This document shows, piece by piece, positions 57,074 to 64,000 of a DNA stretch of 64,000 nucleotides. Every line of letters begins with the position of its first letter. Positions within the stretch are counted from its first letter, which is position 1. Source of the DNA: Rhizobium leguminosarum (GTDB taxonomy: Bacteria > Pseudomonadota > Alphaproteobacteria > Rhizobiales > Rhizobiaceae); assembly GCF_001679785.1 (NCBI RefSeq), contig NZ_CP016290.1, positions 372,001 to 436,000 of the forward strand, given 5' to 3'. The notes below the pieces were generated by a model. That model was not told the DNA's origin and ran no database searches. It worked only from the letters and a program-made list of their open reading frames with translations. The translations under genes were made by a program, and so were the position numbers.

Positions 57074-58196
57074 CTAGCCTTCCTCGGTCCATACCCTTGA
57101 TAGAGTTGTGCGGTGGCATTCGCTTGGCGAAAGCTTCTGTCAACGCCGGCAAGAACTCCAGCGCGCAAGCGACAACGCCGATGTGGGCGAAGTCAAAGAT
57201 CGGAGCGTTCGGGTCGAGGTTGATAGCGACAATCAGATCGGCTCCTTCGACGCCAACGCGATGCTGGACCGCGCCAGATATTCCCGCCGCGATGTAGAGC
57301 TTGGGCCTAATGGTATGGCCGGACTGACCAATTTGTCGATCAGCGGGCATCCAGCCTTTTTGGACCAGTGGGCGCGAGCACCCGACTCCCCCGCCAATCG
57401 TCGTTGCCAGGTTTCTCAAGTATTGCAGGTTTCCTGCGGCGCCGAGGCCGAGTCCGCCCCCAACCACGATGTCGGAGTTGGCCAGATTGGATTGCTCAGA
57501 ACCGTCGTTGCAGAGGAATGCGAGGACTTTGGTGACGATCGCTTCCTCGACCATTGCGAGCTCGTGCTGGATAATGCGTCCAATTGGCTTATCCGCACGC
57601 TGCGGCGTCGCCATGACCCTGGGCCGCACCGTTGCCATCTGAGGTCGGCTGTTCAGCGTGTAAATCGTGCACAACAAGGACCCGCCGAAAGTTGGCCGCG
57701 TCGCTGCCAGTGACCCATCTCCATCAACATCCAGCTCGGTGCAATCAGCCGTAAGCCCCGTCTGCAAGGTCGTTGCGACAGCACCGGCAAGGTCCCGGCC
57801 GAGCGTGGTCGCGCCGAGAAGGAGAATTTCTGGTTTGTGAGTAGTGACCAGATCCGTCAAAGCCTTGGTGAAGGGTTCGTTTCGATAGTTGGCGAGGAGG
57901 GGCGACTCTACCAGATAGGCGACATCAGCTCCGTATGCGAAGGCCTCTTCGATCGCAGGCTTGGTGCCCACGCCGTCAGACGAACCGAGGATTACCCCGG
58001 CCAGTTGGACACCCAGTTTGTCAGCTAGTCTGCGGCCTTCGCCGAGGAGTTCAATCGATACGGGATGAACATTGCCGCCCTCAAGTTCCATGAAGACCCA
58101 GACGTGCCGGTGATCTTCGAAACACTTAAGCAGCTTTTTCCCTGAGCTGGCGCGGCCGACCGCGTTTGCCGGCGTATCATTTTTTCTAGCGACCAA
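57060..58196 (-). CDS. fixB: FixB, ETF alpha-subunit-like protein
   Basis: The 378-residue protein has an ETF alpha N-domain ([20 protein letters not shown]) and the C-terminal FAD domain ([41 protein letters not shown]). It forms a heterodimer with FixA. It begins 17 bp after fixA. Confidence 0.96.
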   Translation of the reverse strand: MVARKNDTPANAVGRASSGKKLLKCFEDHRHVWVFMELEGGNVHPVSIELLGEGRRLADKLGVQLAGVILGSSDGVGTKPAIEEAFAYGADVAYLVESPLLANYRNEPFTKALTDLVTTHKPEILLLGATTLGRDLAGAVATTLQTGLTADCTELDVDGDGSLAATRPTFGGSLLCTIYTLNSRPQMATVRPRVMATPQRADKPIGRIIQHELAMVEEAIVTKVLAFLCNDGSEQSNLANSDIVVGGGLGLGAAGNLQYLRNLATTIGGGVGCSRPLVQKGWMPADRQIGQSGHTIRPKLYIAAGISGAVQHRVGVEGADLIVAINLDPNAPIFDFAHIGVVACALEFLPALTEAFAKRMPPHNSIKGMDRGRLDDQE

Positions 58197-58213
58197 AATC
58201 TACTCCTCGCTGC

Positions 58214-59065
58214 TCACCGATTGTCATGGGACGTGAGCTTGCGTTCCAAAACAGGCTGGCGGGCAAAAATTGCAGCGACCGTGTCCGCGGCGACCTCGGC
58301 CAATGTTTTGTCGATAATGTCCATTTGCATAGCTTTTTCGGCGCGCGGACCAGGAGCGAATACTCGCTTCACGACCGTCGGCGATCCCCTTAAGCCGCAT
58401 TTGGTCAACTCCCCAATGCCGGTGTCAGCGGCCCCCCATTTAAGAACCGGGCGTCGCGCGGCACGGAAGGCGTCATCGAGAGAGCCCCTGCGGATAGCAT
58501 TGACACCTTCCAGCACGGTGATGAGACATGGCAACGTGCTCTTCAGCATCTGCGTGCCGCTCTCCGTGTGCCGTTCAACCATGATCTCGCGCGACGTGGG
58601 ATCAATGGAGACAATCTTCGTTACGTAAGTCAGTTGCTGCAGGTTCAGCCTCTTTGCAATTCCGGGTCCGACCTGGGCCGTGTCGCCGTCAATTGTCTGC
58701 TTTCCCGTAAAGACGATATCAGGCGCCCCATAGCTCTCGCCAATCTTCGCGACTGCTTGAGAAAGAGCATATGAGGTCGCCAGCGTGTCAGATCCAGCAA
58801 AGTGGCGGTCGGTCAGAAGCACTGCGCGATCTGCGCCGTGGGTGAGGGCTTTGCGTAGCGCTTGCTCAGCCATGGGCGGTCCCATCGTGAGAACGGTCAC
58901 CTCGCCCCCATAGCGGTCACGAACCTGGAGTGCCTCTTCGAGAGCAAACAGGTCGTAAGGGTTAATGATGGTCGGTACACCTTGGCGCATGATCGTATTT
59001 GTCACCGGGTGGACGCGTATCTGCGCAGAGTCCGGCACTTGTTTGATACAGACCACGATGTGCAT
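58214..59065 (-). CDS. fixA: FixA, ETF beta-subunit-like protein
   Basis: The 283-residue protein starts MHIVVCIKQVPDSAQIRVHP, with ETF beta blocks NPYDLFALEEALQVRD, VLTMGPPMAEQALRKAL, FTGKQTIDGDTAQVGPGIAK-RL. It is the first gene of fixABCX; its sigma-54 promoter is about 55 bp upstream. A rearranged fragment of its 5' end occurs at 60027-60212. Confidence 0.97.
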   Translation of the reverse strand: MHIVVCIKQVPDSAQIRVHPVTNTIMRQGVPTIINPYDLFALEEALQVRDRYGGEVTVLTMGPPMAEQALRKALTHGADRAVLLTDRHFAGSDTLATSYALSQAVAKIGESYGAPDIVFTGKQTIDGDTAQVGPGIAKRLNLQQLTYVTKIVSIDPTSREIMVERHTESGTQMLKSTLPCLITVLEGVNAIRRGSLDDAFRAARRPVLKWGAADTGIGELTKCGLRGSPTVVKRVFAPGPRAEKAMQMDIIDKTLAEVAADTVAAIFARQPVLERKLTSHDNR

Positions 59066-59117
59066 AGTGGTTTAAGCTCCCAATCGGATTCGGGCTTTAG
59101 GGACCCTGCTAACTCTG

Positions 59118-59133
59118 AGCACTGCTCGTGCCA
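59118..59133 (-). promoter_or_regulatory. Sigma-54 promoter of fixABCX
   Basis: Minus strand TGGCACGAGCAGTGCT: the -24 GG and -12 GC are 10 bases apart, and TGGCACG is perfect. A one-mismatch NifA site, TGT-N10-ACC at 59223-59238, lies about 90 bp upstream inside the end of fixW. Confidence 0.88.
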
Positions 59134-59241
59134 ATAAAGTTGCGCCGCAAGAAGATGCTGTCCGGGTTCAGGTTGATGCCCTCCTCAATGGCCGAGATCG
59201 CCGTCTTCCAATTCTTAATCTCTGTCGCCGCCGAGACCCGA

Positions 59242-59787
59242 TCATGAAACTATCTGCGCAGCATAAGTCTCGCCTTCAGCAATCCGCTCCTTTTCGGCCT
59301 TTTCTGCTTCCGCGCTGGCGCGCCAGCTGCCGTCAATCACTTTTGGCAGAACGTCCTCGAGCATAACCAGATCACCGATATAGGCGATGCTACCGTCTCG
59401 GTCGACGACGAACGTCTTTGGAACGTGGAACGACAAGCTGGCTTTGAGCCAATCCTCATCGATTTCGCCTGAGTGGTCGAATCCCATCCGAATGTTCGTA
59501 TTCGGGAGCGATTTGGTTATGGACGCGTCCACCTGGGCTCGGGCGTCGTCATCCGTTGCAGCTTTCTCACTTGCTGCGATCCCGATGCACTCAACGCCCG
59601 TGTCACTGAACTTCTTGTGCAACTTCGCCAGGTCGGATAGCTCCGGCCCGCAATAACCGCAGGTGGTCGAAAAGAAGTCAACGATGTATATCTTGCCGAG
59701 CTGGAAGTGGGAAAGCGGTTCGCCGCGCAGCCAGTCCAGCGCTTTGATCGAAGGGGCTGGAGAGCCAAGATTTAAACTAGAAGTCAC
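59242..59787 (-). CDS. fixW: FixW, thioredoxin/TlpA-like protein
   Basis: The 181-residue protein has a thioredoxin fold with redox motif FFSTTCGYCGPELSDLAKL, GIAASEKAATDD and FHVPKTFVVDRDGSIAYIGD (cis-Pro). No signal peptide is evident, so it is cytoplasmic. The gene corresponds to fixW described next to fixABC in R. leguminosarum; its role is undefined but probably redox protection of fixation proteins. Transcription probably starts at the duplicated promoter at 60265-60280. Confidence 0.9.
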   Translation of the reverse strand: MTSSLNLGSPAPSIKALDWLRGEPLSHFQLGKIYIVDFFSTTCGYCGPELSDLAKLHKKFSDTGVECIGIAASEKAATDDDARAQVDASITKSLPNTNIRMGFDHSGEIDEDWLKASLSFHVPKTFVVDRDGSIAYIGDLVMLEDVLPKVIDGSWRASAEAEKAEKERIAEGETYAAQIVS

Positions 59788-60026
59788 GTCTTGTTCCTCC
59801 CTTTATCCGGCGTTCCGTGCGCCAGGAATGCGCTTTTTTTTCCTGCCAAGTATGAGGTCGAGTTGTTTTGATATTGAAAGGCCATCGCGGCGAGCGTTCC
59901 ATCGGTTGGACAATAAACGTTGGTGATCTCGCTTTGTGAAATGGCTTCTGCGGGTGCGTGACATTGCAAATTCCTTGTTCTGAGAGCGTGACGATAGTCA
60001 CCGTCGTGACGGGACGATGCCGAGGT

Positions 60027-60212
60027 CTAATGCACATGCAACACGAGGCCATTCCAGAGCTCCTCGCTATGTAAGTGGATTGCTGGAGGTTCGGGCTCCT
60101 TCCGATGCCGGTCAGACCGGGGCCGTGTCGCCGTCAATTGTCTGCTTCCCGACGAAGACGATATCAGGCGTCCGAAGCCCGGCACTTGTTTGATACAGAC
60201 CACGATGTGCAT
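60027..60212 (-). pseudogene. Rearranged fixA 5' fragment
   Basis: The minus-strand frame starts MHIVVCIKQVPGFG, matching the first 11 codons of fixA. It then jumps to a piece derived from codons near 130 (the bases 60120-60170 match 58675-58725 of fixA, the GKQTIDGDTAQ region, in a shifted frame). Its leader, 60190-60290, is a near copy of the fixA leader at 59042-59145. It is a deleted duplicate of the fixA start with promoter. Confidence 0.85.
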
Positions 60213-60264
60213 AGTCGTTTAAGCTCCCGATCGGATTTGGGCTTTAGGGACCCGGCCTACTCTG

Positions 60265-60280
60265 AGCACTACTCGTGCCA
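60265..60280 (-). promoter_or_regulatory. Duplicated sigma-54 promoter, likely for fixW
   Basis: Minus strand TGGCACGAGTAGTGCT differs from the fixA promoter by one base and keeps GG-N10-GC. It faces leftwards to the fixA fragment and fixW. Confidence 0.85.
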
Positions 60281-60343
60281 ATCAGGTTGCGCCGGTAAGC
60301 CTTCGAGATTGCACATGTTTCGTTGTCGCTATGCGGAGGGTTT

Positions 60344-60359
60344 TGTAGGGTTGCCGACA
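60344..60359 (-). promoter_or_regulatory. NifA upstream activator site TGT-N10-ACA for the fixW promoter
   Basis: TGTAGGGTTGCCGACA is a perfect TGT-N10-ACA. It lies 64 bp upstream of the -24 element at 60280, within the normal range for NifA activation from a distance. Confidence 0.8.
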
Positions 60360-60875
60360 TGTCGTGTCGCAATCCGCCCCGATCACCACCGCGAACGGAG
60401 GGGCGGTTCGATAGGCTCCAGGTCGGATAAGTCCGTGATAGCTGCGCCACGAGCCGGAAGATTTCAACGCCGAATAATACGCCTGGAGATAACACGGGGA
60501 CTGAAGTTCTGGTGCCGTGGGCGTGTATCGAGCTTCGGTTTACCATTGACAATCTGACTAGCGACACCGTATGCGCGATCAGAAGCACAGCGATCGAGAA
60601 AATAACGCTGCGGGCGCCTAGTGAGGTTGGACAAGCGGTTTAGCTGATGTTGCGGCGTGAGCAGGATCATTGCCAGAAGCGTGGAGAAACCCTTGCTGGA
60701 AATATCAATCGAAAGCCGTCCATAAACGCTGCTGCAGCGCATCGAGCTCTTGGCTTTTCTCCGTCTCAATCGTTTACATCAACGCCGTTCTGATCGGTTG
60801 ACCAAACGAATAAGCTGAAGCCAGCTTGTGGTCCGTCAGACGCATGACAACGATTTGCGACATTGTCGTCAACTT
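60360..60875. other. Spacer between divergent NifA-controlled promoters
   Basis: About 515 bp with no convincing gene; a 101-codon minus-strand frame (60464-60769) has no recognisable similarity. It separates the leftward fixW/fixA regulon from the rightward nifH'-gdh unit. Confidence 0.4.
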
Positions 60876-60891
60876 TGTCAGATCACCGACA
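60876..60891 (+). promoter_or_regulatory. NifA upstream activator site TGT-N10-ACA before nifH'
   Basis: TGTCAGATCACCGACA is a perfect TGT-N10-ACA, 88 bp upstream of the nifH-type promoter. A weaker half-related site (TGT-N10-ACG) lies near 60829. Confidence 0.82.
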
Positions 60892-60978
60892 AAGGCTACC
60901 TCCTCGATCGCGCGCCTTTTTCCGCCCACATAACTGGAATCGCAGCAAATTGTTGTTCGTCAACTCAATCGGCCTGCT

Positions 60979-60994
60979 TGGCACGAATCTTGAG
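60979..60994 (+). promoter_or_regulatory. nifH-type sigma-54 promoter with altered -12 element
   Basis: TGGCACGAATCTTGAG has a perfect TGGCACG -24 block, correct 10-base spacing and TTG, but the expected -12 GC is GA. It lies about 85 bp upstream of the truncated nifH start. The changed base may weaken it. Confidence 0.72.
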
Positions 60995-61078
60995 AGCTAT
61001 TGCGAGGCAGCGGAACGGCCGCTGCATCCGCATTGCGGGATAACCGCATTGCTTCGAACACATGAAGGAACGCCAAGC

Positions 61079-61222
61079 ATGGCAGCTCTGCGTCAGATCG
61101 CATTCTATGGAAAGGGCGGAATTGGCAAGTCCACTACGTCCCAAAACACGCTAGCGGCCCTCGTGGACCATCACGTACCACGGATACCGGTGATCATCCG
61201 AATTGGGGGAAACGCTGAATGA
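61079..61222 (+). pseudogene. nifH: nifH 5' fragment (47 codons) coupled to glutamate dehydrogenase
   Basis: [20 protein letters not shown] and [10 protein letters not shown] are the first 30 residues of rhizobial NifH, including the P-loop GKGGIGKST. Similarity ends abruptly; 17 unrelated codons follow to TGA at 61220-61222. That TGA overlaps the ATG of the gdh gene (ATGA), so ribosomes finishing this leader peptide could start gdh. It cannot make Fe protein; a full nifH must lie elsewhere. Confidence 0.93.
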
Positions 61223-62448
61223 CCAGCAATTTGAAAAAGGCCCTGACACGTCTTGTTGATGCGGCCAAGCACCTCAACATCAACCCGACAATTCTCGAAA
61301 AATGGGAGTTCCCGCGCGAGACCACGCACGCTCGTCTGACGATTCGCATGGACGACGGCTCCCACAAGCACTTACGGGCTTGGCGTTCCCGCTATGACGA
61401 TACCCGCGGCCCAACCAAGGGCGGCATCAGATACCACCAAAGTGTAACGGCAGATGAGGTAGAGACACTCGCCTTCCTGATGACTGTCAAGTGCGCAGTG
61501 ATGAACCTGCCGTTTGGTGGCGGCAAGGGTGGCGTGCAGATTGATCCTCGCCATCTCTCCAAGACTGAACTGGAGCGAATTGCACGTGGCTATGTCCAGA
61601 TCTTCGCCAAGGTCATCGGACCAAACCGGGACATCCCGGCGCCTGACGTCAACACCAATGCGATGACCATGGCGTGGATGGCGAACGAATACGATTCCAT
61701 CGTGGGCGAGGTGACCCCGGCGGTCATCACCGGTAAGCCGATCAGCCTTGGCGGCTCACTTGGGCGTGATGATGCAACGGCCCGCGGCGGCTATTATCTC
61801 CTCCAATTTCTGGCGAAGGACCTCGGCTTTACTCCGGGTGCGCGAGTCGCGATCCAAGGCTTCGGCAACGCCGGATCTCACATGGCGCAGTTGCTCGAAT
61901 CGGCCGGATACAAGGTCGTGGCTGTTTCCGACTCAAAGGGTGCAATCGGTTGCCCGACGGGCCTCGATATCAAAAAGGTGAATGCTACTAAAGACCGCAT
62001 CGGAAGCGTTACCAGCTTGGCGGGTTCAGCCGGTGTCTCGAGAATTGCTGCCGACGAACTCATTTCGGTTGATTGCGAACTGCTCGTTTTGGCGGCCATG
62101 GAGGACATGATCCACGTGGGTAACGCTGCCAATGTAAAGGCTCCTATCATTCTCGAACTCGCCAACAGCCCGATCACGCCGGAGGCCGATGAGATCCTCA
62201 AGAGCAAGAACGTCGTCGTTCTTCCGGATATCCTCGCGAATGCGGGTGGGGTCACCGTCTCCTATTTCGAATGGGTGCAGAATCGGCAAGGATATTATTG
62301 GCCCATCGAGGACATACACGCTCGGCTGAAGACGAAGATGGAAGAGGAAGGAGCCGCAATTTGGGCGTATGCAAAGGACAAGAACATCACCCTGCGAAGC
62401 GCTGCCTACGTCCACGCGCTCTCGCGACTTGTGGGCGCTATCTATTGA
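61219..62448 (+). CDS. Glu/Leu/Phe/Val dehydrogenase family, probable glutamate dehydrogenase
   Basis: The 409-residue protein has the ELFV dehydrogenase layout: [33 protein letters not shown], the active-site Lys region [35 protein letters not shown], and the NAD domain [52 protein letters not shown] closes the fold. It would interconvert glutamate and 2-oxoglutarate plus ammonium. GGGGGA lies 9 bases before the ATG, within the nifH' leader. NifA control in bacteroids is inferred from the upstream sites. Confidence 0.92.
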   Translation: MTSNLKKALTRLVDAAKHLNINPTILEKWEFPRETTHARLTIRMDDGSHKHLRAWRSRYDDTRGPTKGGIRYHQSVTADEVETLAFLMTVKCAVMNLPFGGGKGGVQIDPRHLSKTELERIARGYVQIFAKVIGPNRDIPAPDVNTNAMTMAWMANEYDSIVGEVTPAVITGKPISLGGSLGRDDATARGGYYLLQFLAKDLGFTPGARVAIQGFGNAGSHMAQLLESAGYKVVAVSDSKGAIGCPTGLDIKKVNATKDRIGSVTSLAGSAGVSRIAADELISVDCELLVLAAMEDMIHVGNAANVKAPIILELANSPITPEADEILKSKNVVVLPDILANAGGVTVSYFEWVQNRQGYYWPIEDIHARLKTKMEEEGAAIWAYAKDKNITLRSAAYVHALSRLVGAIY

Positions 62449-62901
62449 GACGCAAGGCACACAGCAATTCTTTGTCAACTGATTGAGGAAAGGAGACCAA
62501 CACGAGCCACCGCTGCGCGCTCGCAGCCGTGGTTTGCCGCCACACGGGACGCGCGAATGCTGACATGCGCCATTTCAGATTGGGGCCCATTCGGCAAAGG
62601 AACTCTTCCCATCATGATCCCGGAGACGAGGCGAATTTGATGAGGGCGCGCATCTTCCCGGTCAGGAAAAGTCCGCCGAGTTCGTCTTGGGCGATGGCCG
62701 GAGCAAAGAAGGCCGACAACATCGATAGTTAATCGCTAATCGGCGAAACCGAAGCGTCCACTGAAGCCAATCCCCTCTCTAGAGATGAGGAAATCACAGT
62801 GAGCACTTTCGCACCTGCATCGCAGGTGTCTGGAATCAAGGCTTCGCCGAGCAAGGGCGTCTAGGAACACGTGACGCGCTACTCCTACAGAGGACCCTCG
62901 T
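62449..62901. other. Spacer between gdh and the ATP-grasp gene
   Basis: About 450 bp; a 67-codon frame (62529-62732) has no recognisable family. No nod box, perfect TGT-N10-ACA or sigma-54 promoter was found. Confidence 0.35.
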
Positions 62902-64000
62902 GTGGCAAATAAATTGCAACGGAATCCGCGAAACCCAGACAAATGCAATTTTCTAAAAACAACGCCCTGCGAATTTGCCGTCGGATATAGGCTCGGACGC
63001 AAGGAGGGCAAAAAACCGCGACGAAAAGCACTCCTGCTAATTGAAGGTTCGAGAAGCAATGGTTTGCGGTACGTTCAAACCGCGCGACGTCTTGGATACC
63101 AACCGGTTACTCTGGCGGCTGATCCAATCCAGTATGACTACCTTATGGCGGAATACAGTAAGGCGAGACTGGTCGATACTGAAGATTTCGATGCGGTGAG
63201 GGATGAGTGCCTCAATCTGGCTGCGACCTATGATATTGCAGGATTTATCGGTTTTGAGACTCGCAGCGAGTCGGTAAATTTGACGGTCGCAAAGCTATGT
63301 CGGTGCTTCGACCGACCGGGCCCGAACCCGGTTTCGGTCGAACGCTGCAGCGACAAATTTACTCAACGTCAGCTCCTGACGCAGGATGGCATACTAGTAC
63401 CGACTTTTCGATGGGCAGCTAGTGCACCCACTGTGGATAGGGCCGCCGCTAATATCGGATTCCCGGTTATTGTTAAGCCGGCAGTGGGCAACGGAAGCAG
63501 CGGTGTCCGATTATGTCGCGATGCCGCTGAGTTATCCGAACACACAACCTATCTGCTGGGAGCCACTTACCCCAGGCAGACTTCGCCGACAATACTTGTC
63601 GAAGAGTTCGTAGAAGGCCCTTTTTATGACGTTATAACAATGGGGAACGCGGTCATTGCGATTGGTTCAAGCGAATTTGGCTCCCTGCCTCATTTCGTAC
63701 CTCGTAAGAGCATGTTTCCAGCCAAGCTAACTGATGAGGAGCACGAGCGTATCACGGATGTATCGTTGAGATGCTTGCAAGCACTCGGCCTCGGCTGGGG
63801 GCTAGCAAACGTTAAACTACACTGGACAAAACGAGGCCCGGTCGTGTTGGAAGTCAACCCACGTCCTCCGGGTTGGAGCACTTGTCGGCTGGTTGAGCTG
63901 GCCTACGGTCTAGATATCATCGAACAACAGATCAGGCTTGCGATTGGGGATCAGTGCGACCTGCGTAAAAGTCAATACCGCACCTCGGTAGCCCGATTTT
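62902..64000 (+). CDS. ATP-grasp family ligase, 3' end beyond the window
   Basis: An open frame of at least 366 codons from GTG 62902 (AGAGGA 8 bases before) runs off the window. After a basic N-terminus, KALLLIEGSRSNGLRYVQTA and GYQPVTLAADPIQYDYL form the pre-ATP-grasp domain. FPVIVKPAVGNGSSGVRLC is the glycine-rich ATP loop and PTILVEEFVEGPFYDV the adenine site. The catalytic acid-Asn block is LANVKLHWTKRGPVVLEVNP-RPPGW. These enzymes join a carboxylate to an amine or thiol, as in carboxylase, peptide or siderophore-like synthesis. The substrate is not identifiable. Confidence 0.88.
   Translation, partial: MANKLQRNPRNPDKCNFLKTTPCEFAVGYRLGRKEGKKPRRKALLLIEGSRSNGLRYVQTARRLGYQPVTLAADPIQYDYLMAEYSKARLVDTEDFDAVRDECLNLAATYDIAGFIGFETRSESVNLTVAKLCRCFDRPGPNPVSVERCSDKFTQRQLLTQDGILVPTFRWAASAPTVDRAAANIGFPVIVKPAVGNGSSGVRLCRDAAELSEHTTYLLGATYPRQTSPTILVEEFVEGPFYDVITMGNAVIAIGSSEFGSLPHFVPRKSMFPAKLTDEEHERITDVSLRCLQALGLGWGLANVKLHWTKRGPVVLEVNPRPPGWSTCRLVELAYGLDIIEQQIRLAIGDQCDLRKSQYRTSVARF

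Noticed and set aside
60027..60212. A 61-residue protein gene upstream of fixW
   Set aside because: It is a rearranged fixA start with an out-of-frame join; no stable protein is expected.
61079..61222. Functional nifH
   Set aside because: Only the first 30 residues match; the metal-cluster cysteines and switch regions are absent, so it is a fragment.

Overview
The window is a symbiosis region of a pea/vetch-type Rhizobium, close to R. leguminosarum symbiovar viciae and most likely on a symbiotic plasmid. The evidence is the gene set: nodO, rhiBCR, nodFE-L-M-N, nodD, nodABCIJ, a nodX-type acetyltransferase directly after nodJ, and fixABCX-nifA-nifB-fdxN-fixU with fixW. NodD-type nod boxes and NifA/sigma-54 promoters can be read next to the expected genes. 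Names rest on family recognition from sequence alone; no database search was run.

Layout. 1-4.2 kb: rhizosphere-expressed genes rhiA (split by an intact IS3-family element with a 4-bp AAGT duplication), rhiB, rhiC and the LuxR-type regulator rhiR on the other strand. 4.2-14.8 kb: a decayed accessory zone with an outer-membrane beta-barrel gene, fragments of a PEP mutase-like gene, IS6 transposase, paiB, tautomerase, argP, lysE and glxA, an intact ISNCY-type element, a divergent mocR/paiB pair sharing a palindrome, and a DUF3800 gene. 15.0-23.3 kb: a compact operon joining an FMN reductase, an SfnG-like sulfone monooxygenase, a complete branched-chain-amino-acid-type (Liv) ABC transporter and an SfnB-like flavin oxidoreductase; it reads as an organosulfur uptake and desulfurisation unit.

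23.5-42.4 kb: the nodulation block. nodO with its nod box, an IS481 wreck, an orphan plasmid repA, an exported CxxCH protein, an IS3 remnant where nodT would be expected, then nodN, nodM, nodL, nodE, nodF and nodD on the minus strand and nodABCIJ-nodX on the plus strand. Four nod boxes precede nodO, nodM, nodF and nodA. Together these genes make and export a lipochitin oligosaccharide: NodM supplies glucosamine-6-P, NodC polymerises, NodB deacetylates, NodA acylates with a NodFE-made fatty acid, NodL and NodX O-acetylate, NodIJ export; NodO is a secreted calcium-binding protein.

42.4-49.7 kb: nested mobile DNA. An IS66 relic is interrupted by a complete IS21 element (7-bp duplication) and by a large-serine-recombinase element that split its tnpB gene at a GTA.

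50.1-64 kb: a methyltransferase gene, then the leftward nitrogen-fixation cluster fixA-B-C-X-nifA-nifB-fdxN-fixU. Upstream is fixW, apparently driven by a duplicated copy of the fixA promoter with its own NifA site. Rightward is a NifA site plus a nifH-type promoter and a truncated nifH 5' end whose stop codon overlaps the start of a glutamate dehydrogenase gene, suggesting capture of a nitrogenase promoter by an ammonia/glutamate gene. The window ends inside an ATP-grasp gene.
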